Notes: a model not told the origin generated them from the sequence alone. A DNA stretch of 51,624 nt from Klebsiella pneumoniae (GCA_945861225.1 CAMATU010000003.1:1-51624); one strand, 5' to 3'. Shown: positions 35,590 to 44,253, counted from the first letter of the stretch. Program-made: numbers and translations.

Positions 35590-35934
35590 ATGCAAATCAG
35601 TTACGAAATCGGCGCAGACGGCCTGGCGCGAGTGGCGCTCTCTGGCCGGATGGATATCGAGGGTACGCAGACAATCGAACTCAAGCTCGCCAGCTACACC
35701 TCGAGTGATAACGGGATTTTCATCATTGATTTGTCGCATGTGACCTTCCTTGCGTCGATGGGGATTCGTGCGCTAATCATTACCGCCAAGAGCGTCCGTA
35801 CCCGTCGCGGCCGACTTGTAATCATGGGCGCTGACCAGAATGTAACGCACACCCTGCAGACTGCCGGTGTCGACAGCGTGATCCCGCTGTTCCCGGATTT
35901 CGAGTCAGCACGCTGTGCTGTCTTAGGCGGCTGA
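35590..35934 (+). CDS. STAS-domain anti-sigma-factor antagonist
   Basis: 114 residues from ATG 35590, with GGAGGA at 35579-35584. The STAS fold is visible: ISYEIGADGLARVALSGRMD, GIFIIDLSHVTFLASMGIRA and RGRLVIMGADQNVTHTLQTA. The conserved phosphorylatable Ser sits in ASMG at about residue 56. Such proteins bind an anti-sigma kinase when unphosphorylated. The gene is 17 bases before the HATPase gene, so the two form a partner-switch pair. No SpoIIE-type phosphatase or sigma factor is next to them. Confidence 0.9.
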   Translation: MQISYEIGADGLARVALSGRMDIEGTQTIELKLASYTSSDNGIFIIDLSHVTFLASMGIRALIITAKSVRTRRGRLVIMGADQNVTHTLQTAGVDSVIPLFPDFESARCAVLGG

Positions 35935-35951
35935 CGATATTCGCGATAGCG

Positions 35952-36392
35952 ATGAGTGGAAATCCGGAAGTGGAACCGCAGGATGCCGAGTGTCGTTTGA
36001 ACATCGTCAGTGACGTACGCGAGTTGCGGCGAATGAGCTCCTGGTTGCGTAAACTCCTCGGTGGCGTCGGCTTAGCCGAACCGCAGGCATACATGTTCGA
36101 GTTGTGCGCAAACGAAGCTATTGCGAACATAGTGCTGCACGCCAGCGGTGCGCAACCGTCTGAACGCATCCGACTCACCTTTCAAGCCAGCGACGAATGG
36201 GCTTCGTTGCACATTGAGGATAAGGCGCGCGGCTTCGACCCCATAGCGGCGCAATTGCCCGGCCTCGCCGCGACGTTGGAGGAGGCGGTGCCGGGTGGCA
36301 AAGGCTTAGTGCTGATCCGTCGACTCCTCCCGGAATCAACCTACGAGCGAACCGCCGAGAGCAACGTGCTGGTGCTGCGAAGCCGGCTCTGA
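35952..36392 (+). CDS. RsbW-like anti-sigma factor, HATPase serine kinase
   Basis: 146 residues. The GHKL ATP-binding elements are in order: the N box ELCANEAIANIVLHA (Asn for Mg), the G1 region DKARGFDP, and the G2 loop GGKGLVLIRRL. It resembles RsbW/SpoIIAB, which phosphorylate their STAS antagonist and bind a sigma factor or output protein. Its position directly after the STAS gene supports this. The sigma factor or effector it controls is not in the window. Confidence 0.88.
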   Translation: MSGNPEVEPQDAECRLNIVSDVRELRRMSSWLRKLLGGVGLAEPQAYMFELCANEAIANIVLHASGAQPSERIRLTFQASDEWASLHIEDKARGFDPIAAQLPGLAATLEEAVPGGKGLVLIRRLLPESTYERTAESNVLVLRSRL

Positions 36393-36409
36393 AAGCGACG
36401 GTGGTGACT

Positions 36410-36657
36410 GATGCCGGCGATAAGCACAGTCGCTCCGCCGGCTGGCGCGAGCTGCTGGCGCACTTTCTCGATCGCGACGTAGCGGACTTCTTGCCTTCGA
36501 CCGGGAAGATAGCGTTCTCGCAGATGTTGTCCGCGTGGTCGCAGATGTGCTCGAAGGTACGTACGGCGAGCACCGCGTCGAGGACGCCCCGAATGCTGCG
36601 CGGATCTTCCATCACGTAGGTGATGAGCTGCCGCATCACGGCAGCGAGTTCCTTGAC
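36410..36657 (-). pseudogene. phoU: PhoU C-terminal remnant
   Basis: The minus strand reads NVKELAAVMRQLITYVMEDP, RSIRGVLDAVLAV, RTFEHICDHADNICENAIF and VEGK. The motif R-x-x-E-x-I-x-DHAxNICE is the PhoU signature. A frame change then occurs; the neighbouring frame gives VRYVAIEKVRQQL, the expected end. The N-terminal two thirds are absent. PhoU modulates the phosphate-sensing Pst-PhoR complex; this copy cannot be functional. It is convergent with the anti-sigma gene. Confidence 0.75.
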
Positions 36658-36666
36658 GTTCTGGGG

Positions 36667-37087
36667 TTACGTTCGGCGTCGGCGCTTAATCAATAGCGTC
36701 GCGACGGCGCTGCCAAACAGCCAGGCAGCCGCCGGTACTGGCACGGCCGAGATGCTGAATTGAGCGGTCAACGATCCCTGGTTATCGTCGTAAAAACCGG
36801 GATCGCTGATCGGATCCCCGAAGTTGATCGCATCAACGAAGCCCGGGACTGGCGAAGGTGAGCACGAGATTGGAGCCCGCCGTGAAGTTGATCGAAGGCG
36901 GCAGAATACCCGCACCACCACCACCGCCCGGCTCGGACGCCGTTGAATGTCCGGCACCAAACAGATTCGTCAGACCGTTAACTTCAAGCATCGCAGCCGA
37001 TGCCGCACCTGCACTTAAGCACAGCGCGCTCGCCAAGGTGCGCAAAACAAAACCGGTACTGCGCACGTTCCTGTTTTCTAAGCCCAT
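36667..37087 (-). pseudogene. PEP-CTERM/VPxPA-type exported protein with its middle lost
   Basis: The N-terminus (MGLENRNVRSTGFVLRTLAS then ALCLSAGAASAAML) is a signal peptide, followed by a Gly-rich stretch and NFTAGSNLVLTFASP. At about 36855 the frame breaks; the other frame gives FVDAINFGDPIS and the sorting tail VPVPAAAWLFGSAVATLLIK then RRRRT. That tail (VPxPAAxWLFGS, hydrophobic helix, Arg run) marks proteins processed by exosortase. The protein is much shorter than usual for the type, so a central deletion is likely. No exosortase gene is in the window. Confidence 0.7.
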
Positions 37088-37134
37088 GGCATCATCCTCT
37101 GCATTGTCATCGTTCTCGGACCAGTGCTACGTGA

Positions 37135-37996
37135 TCACGGCAGTGGCGGTTTGCGCCCGGCCCACGACTGCGCGCGTTCGAGTTGCGCGGCGAGCCCGAA
37201 CAGCGTGCCGTCGCGGCCCATGCGGGTAACGAACTGCACGCCTATCGGTAGGTTCTCCGCGTTCCACCACAAGGGTAGCGACACACCGGCCGAGCCGGTA
37301 ACGTTGAACAGCGCGGTGAACGGGATGAAGTTGAACATGCGCCGAAAATACTCGTCGACGTCGGCCATGGCCGGATCGATACGCCCGAGCGGCACCGGCG
37401 GCGTACCGAGCGTCGGCGAGAGATACACGTCGTAGTCCTCGAAGAACGGCCCGACCGTGCGTGCGACCGAGTGCAGCACGCGCTTGAAGCGCACGGCGTC
37501 AGTGGCCAAGTAGGCGCGGGCGCGTTCGACCAGGGCCCAGTTGGCCCTTTCGAAAGCGAGTGGTATCCCACGGGTTGCGCACGGGGCCACGAAACGTCGG
37601 CTCGGTGGTCGCACTCAAGGCGAATTCGGGTGTGCTTGTCTTGGCAACCGTGACGAGGCCGGCGCGCTTGAAGCGTTTTATGAGCTCGCTATCGTGATCC
37701 GACGGGCCAACGTCGCTCAGGAATTTGCAGCCGTGGGTGGTCGGAAAGCCCGTGTAGTGCGAGGTCATGTCCTTGACCAGGAACGGAACGCCGCGGAATG
37801 GACCATCCGGCAGGGGTCCGCGTGCCGTTTGACGTGCATGGTCGTACATCTTGCAGAACACGGCGTTGAGCGCCGGGTTGCGACTCTCGATGCGGGAGAT
37901 TGCGGCCTCGACCAGTTCGAGCGGCGTTACTTCCCGCTTGCGTACGAGTTCGGCCAGCGCGACTCCATCCAGATCATCGTATTCAGAAAGACTCAT
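37135..37996 (-). pseudogene. Amidase-signature enzyme with catalytic centre deleted
   Basis: From ATG 37996 the N-terminal part is normal: ATG codes MSLSEYDDLDGVALAELVRK, then AAISRIESRNPALNAV, the Lys-containing GVPFLVKDM, and [24 protein letters not shown]. At about 37568 the text jumps, with a frame change, to the C-terminal part: [56 protein letters not shown] and LPIGVQFV. The GGSSGG region with the two catalytic serines and roughly 200 residues are missing. It would have hydrolysed an amide in the cytoplasm. Confidence 0.85.
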
Positions 37997-38038
37997 CTCT
38001 CCTCCTCCAGGCTATTCAGGCAGCCGTTTGGCTCTGGC

Positions 38039-38165
38039 TTATAGATGTAATGTCGAGGCGCAAGGTCCCAATCGTAGGCTGGGACTAAATTCAGTTCCAT
38101 TCTTCAGTAGCGCGAAACATACCCGCGCGAGCTTGCGACCAAGCGCCACAAAGGGCAGCACTCAA
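38039..38165 (-). mobile_element. IS110-family transposase C-terminal fragment
   Basis: The minus strand reads VALGRKLARVCFALLKNGTE then FSPSLRLGPCAST and ends at TAA 38039-38041. ALGRKLARV-x-F-x-LL is the closing helix of IS110-type (DEDD) transposases. Upstream of 38165 similarity stops. It lies between the dead amidase and the diguanylate cyclase. Confidence 0.6.
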
Positions 38166-38258
38166 AATGAACTAGAGGCAGCGTGTGCGATCCTCGAGTC
38201 TAAGAAAAGTCGATTTATAGATCACAATAAGTCGTATAGACCGACATATAACCGCGCT

Positions 38259-39176
38259 TTACTGCTTTCGCGTCACACCAGCGGTTCCCGCGAGTTGGCG
38301 TGACAGCGTCGCACTCACGGGGGGTGTGAGGTCCCGCTGCAGAACGCGATTACGGCCACCGTGTTTGACCTCGTACATGAGACCATCCGCTTCGGCCAGC
38401 AGGCCGTCGAGATCGGCAGGCGCCCGAGCGCAGCTGGCGACCCCGATGCTGAAAGTCACCGGCCACCTGCGCCCGCTCATCGTGTTCAGCAGTCGCTGTC
38501 GTAGATCTTCGACGTACGCCTTTGCCGATTCACCATCCATCCCGGGTAGCAGAAGCGCAAACTCGTCGCCGCCGAGACGCCCGGCAATATCGCTGGCACG
38601 CAGGCGAGCACTCAACCCTTCGGCAACGCAGACCAGCAGCGCATCGCCGGCCGCGTGTCCTCGTTCGTCGTTAACCTCCTTGAACTTGTCGATATCGATG
38701 AATACGGCAGTGATGGGCGTGCCTTCACGCTGCGCTTGTGCCAACGTCTGGGAGCCCAGTTCGTGAAACTCGCGGCGGTTCGGCAAGTGGGTCAAGGCAT
38801 CTTTGCGCGCCAGGTGCCTTTCAGAATCAAGCAACTTGCGTAACTGCACCAAGAGCCAAACGCCGATGCAGTAGATCGCCAGCCGCGCGCCACTGTTGAG
38901 AATCAACGGCAGTGGGGAGGCTTGATCGCCACCGAGCATCCGGTCCGCCGCGAACCATAAGCCGACCACAAGGATTGCCAGGGCAATTCCCCAACGTGGT
39001 CCGAGGAACCACGCCACCAGAGCCAGCGGTGGCGCGAAAAAAACATGGAACTCATACTCCAGGCCGACCAGGGTGTGCAGATAAGCCAATAGCAGAACGA
39101 GCGCCGCACTCGCACAGAGAATGCCGAAGCGCCCGGCGCTGCCGGGTTGCCAAAGAATCGCCTTGCGTAGTTTCAT
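38259..39176 (-). CDS. Membrane-bound diguanylate cyclase (GGDEF)
   Basis: 305 residues from ATG 39176 (eight more in-frame codons are possible). The N-terminal half has about four hydrophobic segments (ILCASAALVLLLAYLHTLVG, VFFAPPLALVAWFLG, WGIALAILVVGLWFA, LAIYCIGVWLLVQL), a DUF4118-like sensor. The GGDEF domain follows: KDALTHLPNRREFHEL, FIDIDKFKEVNDERGHAAGD, RLGGDEFALLLPGMDG, then SIGVASC. The GGDEF signature is intact, so it should make c-di-GMP. No RxxD inhibitory site is present at the usual position before GGDEF (ASDIAGRLGGDEF). The input signal is unknown. Confidence 0.93.
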   Translation of the reverse strand: MKLRKAILWQPGSAGRFGILCASAALVLLLAYLHTLVGLEYEFHVFFAPPLALVAWFLGPRWGIALAILVVGLWFAADRMLGGDQASPLPLILNSGARLAIYCIGVWLLVQLRKLLDSERHLARKDALTHLPNRREFHELGSQTLAQAQREGTPITAVFIDIDKFKEVNDERGHAAGDALLVCVAEGLSARLRASDIAGRLGGDEFALLLPGMDGESAKAYVEDLRQRLLNTMSGRRWPVTFSIGVASCARAPADLDGLLAEADGLMYEVKHGGRNRVLQRDLTPPVSATLSRQLAGTAGVTRKQ

Positions 39177-39297
39177 GGCGTGACTTTGCCGCAGTTCCAC
39201 AAAGCGCGGCTTCCATCCAGACCTGGCGTGACGGCGTGCATCTCTGGATTCCAGACGATTTAAGGAGTAATCGAAACGAAGTGCCGATCGCCTGCCA

Positions 39298-40149
39298 CTA
39301 GAGGAGCGCTTGAGGCCGGCGGACTTCGCTTGCGCGCTGATGAAGCAATACGCGTAGCGTGCTCATCTCCGAGCGCATCTCGGCGAGTTCTCGCCTCAGC
39401 TCGGTATCTGGCAAGGCAGCGGTGCGCTCGGCCTCGATCTCGCGCGTGTGCTCACTCTGCATCGATGTCACCACGACGGCGATGAATAGATTGAGCATGG
39501 TGAACGTCGACACCAGAATAAAGATGACGAAAAACAGCCACGCGATTGGGTAGACCACCATAACCGAGCGGGCAATATCCCCCCAGCCTTCCAGCGTCAT
39601 GATCTGGAACAGGGTATAGGAGCTTTCGCCAAGCGTGCCGAACCATTGCGGGAAGTGCTCCGCGAAAAGCTTGGTTGCGATCACGGCGAATACGTAGAGA
39701 ATCACCGCGATGATGCCGATCACCGAGCCGAGCCCGGGGATCGCGGCGAGCAGCCCTCCCGCGACCCGACGCATGCTGGGCACCATCGAGATGAGGCGCA
39801 GCACCCGTAGCACCCGCAACGCCCGCAGCACGGCCAATGGTCCTGTCGCCGGTACAAGCGCAATGCTGACCACGATAAAGTCGAACACGCTCCAGGGATC
39901 GCGAAAGAAATCGCCCCGCCAGACGGCAAGTCGCAGCCCGATCTCCACCACGAACACGGCAAGAATCGCACGGTCGGCAGCGCTAAGCACCGCGCCCCAC
40001 CGAGCCATGATTGCTTCGCTCGTTTCAAGGCCGAGAATGACGGCGTTGACGAGGATGAGTGCGATCAGTACAGCTTGCGCAGGCAGTGATTCAATCCAGC
40101 GCGCGAGCGGCGCGCGCCAGCCGGTAAGCGTGCCTGTGGCGATGCTCAT
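39298..40149 (-). CDS. Single-domain voltage-gated cation channel (BacNav-like)
   Basis: 283 residues with six membrane helices. S4 carries the repeated basic pattern RALRVLRVLRLISMVPSMRR. The pore loop TLEGWGDIARS contains the filter in the same place as the TLESW of NaChBac-type channels, with EGWGD suggesting sodium or mixed sodium/calcium selectivity. The last 50 residues form a charged coiled coil (EIEAERTAALPDTELRRELA, EMRSEMSTLRVLLHQRA), the usual tetramer handle. ATG 40149 overlaps the terC stop by four bases, so it is co-translated with TerC. Confidence 0.9.
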   Translation of the reverse strand: MSIATGTLTGWRAPLARWIESLPAQAVLIALILVNAVILGLETSEAIMARWGAVLSAADRAILAVFVVEIGLRLAVWRGDFFRDPWSVFDFIVVSIALVPATGPLAVLRALRVLRVLRLISMVPSMRRVAGGLLAAIPGLGSVIGIIAVILYVFAVIATKLFAEHFPQWFGTLGESSYTLFQIMTLEGWGDIARSVMVVYPIAWLFFVIFILVSTFTMLNLFIAVVVTSMQSEHTREIEAERTAALPDTELRRELAEMRSEMSTLRVLLHQRASEVRRPQALL

Positions 40150-41126
40150 TTGGTGTCACGGTCCTTGTGGGCGTCTGCGGCCGGGCGCAGCAGGCTCGCC
40201 GCGATGGATACCGCAAGAATCGTGAAAACCGTACCGAGCATCCAGGGGATGGGGATTTTATAAAAATCCATGATCAGCATCTTCACGCCGATGAACATGA
40301 CGATCAGCGCGAGCCCGTAGTTGAGCAGGTGGAAACGTTCGGCCATGTCGGCGAGCAGGAAGTACATCGCCCGCAGACCGAGGATCGCGAAGATGTTCGA
40401 GGTGAAAACGACGAAAGGGTCAGTGGTGATGGCAAAAATCGCCGGGATGCTGTCGACGGCGAAAATCAGGTCGGTGACCTCGACGAGCACCAGCACGAGA
40501 AACAGCGGTGTCGCGTAGCGCAGCCCGTCCTTCAGGACGAAGAAGCGCTCACCGTGGTAGGCCTCGGTAACGCGCATGTGGTTGCGAATCCAGCGGATTG
40601 CCGGATTCTTGGCAAGATCCGGCTTCTGGTCACCGAAAAGCAGCATCTTTACTCCGGTGGCAAGGAGGAACACGCCAAAGACGTAGAACATCCAGTCAAA
40701 CTTCTCGATCAGCAACACGCCGACATAGATGAGCACCGCCCGCATCACGATCGCGCCGAGCACGCCGTAAAGGAGCACGCGCTTCTGGAACTCCGGCGGC
40801 ACGGCGAAGTAGGTGAACAACGTCACCCAGATGAAGACATTCTCAGTGGCGAGCGCCTTCTCAATGAGGTAGCCAGTCACGTACTCGATGGTTTTTGCGT
40901 TGGCAACCTCGCGGCCATGGGTGCCGTCAACAAACCACCAGAACCAGGCGGCAAATGCCATTGCCGCCATAAACCACACCGCCGCCCACGCGAGCGCCTC
41001 ACGGACCGGCACCTTGTGCTGCCCCTTCGCCTTGAGCAGCACGAAGTCCAGCACGAGAAACACCACCACGAGCATACTAAAACCGAGGTACAGGGCCGGT
41101 GTTCCGGTGTGTTCGATTTCCGTCAC
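40146..41126 (-). CDS. TerC/Alx-family integral membrane protein
   Basis: 326 residues from GTG 41126 (AAGGAG eight to thirteen bases upstream). The family's helices are visible: LGFSMLVVVFLVLDFVLLKA, ATENVFIWVTLFTYFAVP, KRVLLYGVLGAIVMRAVLIY, and LVLVLVEVTDLIFAVDSIPA, which contains the conserved EVTDxxFAVDS motif with acidic residues in the membrane. E. coli Alx and related proteins export Mn2+. No yybP-ykoY riboswitch, which controls alx, was recognised in the upstream 500 bases. Its last four bases overlap the Nav-type channel gene. Confidence 0.9.
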   Translation of the reverse strand: MTEIEHTGTPALYLGFSMLVVVFLVLDFVLLKAKGQHKVPVREALAWAAVWFMAAMAFAAWFWWFVDGTHGREVANAKTIEYVTGYLIEKALATENVFIWVTLFTYFAVPPEFQKRVLLYGVLGAIVMRAVLIYVGVLLIEKFDWMFYVFGVFLLATGVKMLLFGDQKPDLAKNPAIRWIRNHMRVTEAYHGERFFVLKDGLRYATPLFLVLVLVEVTDLIFAVDSIPAIFAITTDPFVVFTSNIFAILGLRAMYFLLADMAERFHLLNYGLALIVMFIGVKMLIMDFYKIPIPWMLGTVFTILAVSIAASLLRPAADAHKDRDTK

Positions 41127-41628
41127 CTAGAACTCCTTGTAAGCCCGCAGGCTGTCGTTTGGAAAAATAAAAGGCATCCGCTCATCTCGGCAATGCTAGC
41201 CGCAGATGCAGATAGGCCGGGGCAGCGCCCAACGCTAAGTGTGGTGTGGGCCAGATGGGTGAATGTCGGGGTTCCCTGCGTGGGATCCCCCGGTCCACTG
41301 TCAGCACGAGCCTCTCTGCGGTGCTCCAGAAAGAGCTGACCGGCGAGCTATGGTTCAGAGAATCGTAGCCGCACGGGCCTCACCGAGTACCATCAAGACA
41401 CTGCGCTAGGCGACCAATGGGTAACATCGGCGTCAACGCATTCGCGACATGTGTCGCGAATGTCGCCGCGGCTTCGCCAATCGTTGTCGTGAGCGTGCCG
41501 GTGATTGTGGCGAGCGTGCCAGGGGGCGCGCGACGCGTATCGGCCTAAAAAAGCGCATGGGGTCGAACGCTGGCGCGCAAACCGTGAGCAACATCAACAT
41601 GAATCTCATCATCGTCGTTCTCCGCCTG
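41127..41628. other. 500-base non-coding region upstream of terC with a strong palindrome
   Basis: No gene with a plausible start, domain or ribosome site was found. The outstanding element is the 24-base palindrome at 41439-41462. A GGGATCCC-containing hairpin-like stretch is at about 41275-41300. This region presumably holds the terC promoter (minus strand). Confidence 0.5.
41439..41462. promoter_or_regulatory. Near-perfect 24-base palindrome
   Basis: CATTCGCGACA (41439-41449) and TGTCGCGAATG (41452-41462) are exact reverse complements, separated by TG. Eleven paired bases with a two-base centre is the layout of a dimeric repressor operator. It lies about 310 bases upstream of terC and about 170 bases beyond the end of the TerB-like gene, so its target is uncertain. 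Confidence 0.5.
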
Positions 41629-42090
41629 CTAGGCCGTAGCAGAGATCGGCTCGTGCACCGTATGCGCGAGAGCAAAGGGGATATTCATTTCCTTCACGAG
41701 AATTTCCGCGGTCACGTTCCACTGCTTCCACGCGCGATGTATGAGCGTGCACTCGGCTGGCTTTGTCCCGTCAATTTCAGCGAGATAGAGCAGCGCCGCC
41801 GCCGTTATCAGTTGGGTGTTGCGGTCTTCGATGGCGAGGAGCGCGGCGTCGAAACTTGCGTTGTCTGAATTGTCGGTTGGCGCCTCATCGACCAGTCTCT
41901 CGTCGAGACAGAACGCGAGTAACACCATGAAGCGTTCGCGTTCGATGCCGAGGATCTGGAGCAGGCCGGCGTTGCCGAGAAAATCCAGCTCGCGCCAATC
42001 GAGTCGCGCATCATGGGCAATCAAGGTTGCGATCACGTGCGCTGCAGCTTGCGGGCTGTTCCGGCGATAAGACGCGCGAGTATCTGACAT
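41629..42090 (-). CDS. TerB-like hypothetical protein
   Basis: 153 residues from ATG 42090. Helical throughout: SPQAAAHVIATLIAHDARLD, WRELDFLGNAGLLQILGIER, ERFMVLLAFCLDERLVD and AEIDGTKPAECTLIHRAWKQ. The acidic, helical pattern with A-x-x-I-x-x-LIA-x-D-x-x-LD-x-x-EL is that of tellurite-resistance TerB-like domains. The role is unknown. The neighbouring TerC gene on the same strand makes a loose Ter-related pairing plausible. Confidence 0.55.
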   Translation of the reverse strand: MSDTRASYRRNSPQAAAHVIATLIAHDARLDWRELDFLGNAGLLQILGIERERFMVLLAFCLDERLVDEAPTDNSDNASFDAALLAIEDRNTQLITAAALLYLAEIDGTKPAECTLIHRAWKQWNVTAEILVKEMNIPFALAHTVHEPISATA

Positions 42091-42599
42091 GTTTATTCCG
42101 CTCCGGATTGTTGTTGAATGCAATGTAGCCGCAAATCTAGGGGTATCAGAGAACAAGGTAAAACCGCTTTATAGGAATTCATACATCGAGAAAACCGAAT
42201 AATAAGCGAATGGAATTATTCGACTTCTTTGCGGCTTTGGGGCTTGCGTTCCGTTCCGCAGGCAATCCACGTAGTCAGCCGAGACCAAGCTGCGGAATAG
42301 CAACGCCATTGTTCAGCTCGATCATGGGTGCTGATGTACCTTCCGCTGCCATGTCTTTCCTATCGCTTAATGTTTCGAGCCCTTGTCGCATTTCGCTATA
42401 CGCATCGCCGCGCGGCTGCAAGACCTATACCGCGAACTTCCGCGCGAGCGTCCGCACGCTGGAAACTGGGAGGCGCGGTCATGGGACCGCTTTGGGTCGA
42501 TTGTTGCCACTCATTGCGGCGCAGAAAATCATAACTACGTTTCTATAACCGCCCGCTATTTGTTTCGGACTTTGTCGCCAACCGAAAGCGACGCATTCA
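42091..42599. other. Remnant-rich intergenic region
   Basis: No gene is supported. A stretch at 42449-42523 resembles one at 46582-46654 (about 70% identical over roughly 60 bases by eye), so a divergent repeat or mobile-element end is likely here. The missing N-terminal part of the VOC gene would be expected just before 42600. Confidence 0.4.
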
Positions 42600-42839
42600 A
42601 TGTCGAGGCATAAGCCGTCGTTCACGCTGCGTGCGGCTGACACCCTGCCCGGGTGTGGCGATCTCTGTTTCGTGTGGGGTGGGACGGTCGTTGAAAGGAT
42701 CGCCGCGATCCGCGCGGTCGGGGCGTCGATCGAAGAAGGGCCTATTGGCCGGGAAGGTGGCCGCAACATCGAAGGCACGAGCGCATACGCGCGCGACCCG
42801 GACGGCAACCTCGTGGAGCTGATGGTGTACCCTGCTTGA
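42600..42839 (+). pseudogene. VOC (glyoxalase/bleomycin-resistance) family C-terminal fragment
   Basis: Up to 79 residues: CGDLCFVWGG, RAVGASIEEGPIGREGG, then SAYARDPDGNLVELMVYPA. The last motif, a YxRDPDGNxxEL with the metal-binding Glu, closes the second beta-alpha-beta-beta-beta module of VOC enzymes. The first module and its metal ligand are absent, so this is a truncated gene. It sits 43 bases upstream of the luciferase-like gene. Confidence 0.75.
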
Positions 42840-42882
42840 ACATTCTGCTTTCCCTTCCACCCGATACAGTGAGGATGAAGAC

Positions 42883-43911
42883 ATGAGCGATTTCGAATTC
42901 GGCCTGCTCTACTCGTTCCGCAATCCGCCGCGCTGGCATGCGCCGTGGGAGCAAGTGTACGACCAGCACATTCGGCACATCGTCGAGATGGAGCAGGCCG
43001 GCTTCGACACCATCTGGCTCACCGAGCACCATTTCAGCGAGGACGGCTACCTGCCGCAGATGGCGACGATGACTGCGGCGCTGGCGATGGTCACGAAGAA
43101 GGTGACCATCGGCCAGGCGATCATCGAGCTGCCACTCCATCATCCTGTCGCGCTGGCGGAGCAGCTCGCCATCGCTGACATCCTGTCCCACGGCCGCGTG
43201 CGCGTAGGCGTGGGCCTCGGGCGCATGAACTACGACTGGCGCGATTCCTTCCGGCACGAAGGGATGGTGTTCGGCGCATCACTCGACGCGAAAGTGCGCG
43301 CGCGGATGTTCGAAGAGCAGATCAACATCCTGCGCAAGTGCTGGGCCGATGGCCCGTTTAAGCACCAGGGCGAGTTCTACGATTTCCCGGAGATCGACGT
43401 CACACCCAAACCCGTGCAGGCCGGCGGCCTCGAGATCTGGTTCGGCGTCGGCGACCAGGCGCGCAAGGCCGTCGATCGTGCCGCGCGCATGGGTCAGGGC
43501 TGGACCGGCTTCCCGGGCGGGCTCGATAACTACCTGAACAAGGTCCGCGAGCACGGGCGCATGACCGAGGCGGGCAAGGCGGTGGTATTCATGCCGCAGC
43601 TTCCCGCTGATGACCCGGAAGCAATGAACGCCAGATACGGCGAGCACCTGGCCTACATTCCGAACTGGTACAACCCCGGTGGACCGCTGACGACGCCGGC
43701 ATGGGACGAGCCGAATGCCGAGCCGACCGTCGGCTGGTTCGCCGAGCCCGAGGTGATCGCGCGCCAGCTCGACCAAGTGCGCGCGCGAGGCGCGACTGGC
43801 GCGCTGTGGTTCGCACCGTTCGCGGGAGTCAGTGCATTGGAGGCGAGCCCGATTTTCGCCGACCTGATTACAAAGGTGAAACCGCTGATGGGCCGCATAG
43901 CGGCGCGGTGA
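42883..43911 (+). CDS. LLM-class (luciferase-like) flavin-dependent monooxygenase
   Basis: 342 residues from ATG 42883 (GAGGA at 42871-42875). Family segments are FEFGLLYSFRNPPRW, EMEQAGFDTIWLTEHHFSED, MTAALAMVTKKVTIGQAII, ELPLHHPVALAEQLAIADIL, VRVGVGLGRMNYDWRDSF and PVQAGGLEIWFGVGDQA. TEHHF with H-L-P-x-x-P-V-A-L-A-E is typical of the alkanal- and EDTA-type monooxygenase branch. Substrate unknown. It looks intact although its neighbours are remnants. Confidence 0.9.
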   Translation: MSDFEFGLLYSFRNPPRWHAPWEQVYDQHIRHIVEMEQAGFDTIWLTEHHFSEDGYLPQMATMTAALAMVTKKVTIGQAIIELPLHHPVALAEQLAIADILSHGRVRVGVGLGRMNYDWRDSFRHEGMVFGASLDAKVRARMFEEQINILRKCWADGPFKHQGEFYDFPEIDVTPKPVQAGGLEIWFGVGDQARKAVDRAARMGQGWTGFPGGLDNYLNKVREHGRMTEAGKAVVFMPQLPADDPEAMNARYGEHLAYIPNWYNPGGPLTTPAWDEPNAEPTVGWFAEPEVIARQLDQVRARGATGALWFAPFAGVSALEASPIFADLITKVKPLMGRIAAR

Positions 43912-43950
43912 CGTGACGCCGTCGGCCGGGCTGCGCGCGAGGCGCGCTGC

Positions 43951-44250
43951 TCAGCTCGCGACCCACGACCAGGTCAAGATGTCGATCTTGAACACCCGCT
44001 TCAACCGTTCCGCCCTCGTCATCGAGACGTGGCGCACAAGGATGTGCGCCATCAATTCCAGTGGCTCGAACACCACGTCCGTCGTGCCATCACGGTAGGG
44101 TGTTTTGAGACGCTACCGAATATTCCCCTGCGCCGTTAACGACGACCGCTCAGTCGAGACTGCTGGGCGCGTGATATAGCGGCACAGGCGTTCGAGCTTC
44201 TCGCGTTCGTGCGCCTCGCTCGCCACCCCGGCGTGCAACGAGAACCCAGC
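43951..44250 (-). mobile_element. IS91-family transposase C-terminal fragment with stop codon and internal loss
   Basis: The minus strand reads [45 protein letters not shown], then a TAG at 44113-44115, then RLKTPYRDGTTDVVFEPLEL and, after a missing stretch, MTRAERLKRVFKIDILTW, ending at TGA 43951-43953. [27 protein letters not shown] is a diagnostic IS91 segment. Compared with the family, about 50 residues between FEPL and MTRAERLKRVF are missing. The piece ends against the ABC remnant. Confidence 0.8.
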
Positions 44251-44253
44251 GGC

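Noticed and set aside
40167..41339. 390-residue open frame antisense to terC
   Set aside because: It is the complement of a strongly conserved membrane-protein gene, His/Asp/Arg-rich without any domain, and has no ribosome site; a typical high-GC antisense shadow.
41127..41345. yybP-ykoY manganese riboswitch upstream of terC
   Set aside because: Alx/TerC genes often have one, so I looked for its conserved internal-loop sequences; none was recognisable by eye.
41433..41675. 80-residue minus-strand frame with a Met-rich hydrophobic start
   Set aside because: It contains the 24-base palindrome and an Arg-rich low-complexity end, overlaps the TerB-like gene end, and has no family resemblance.
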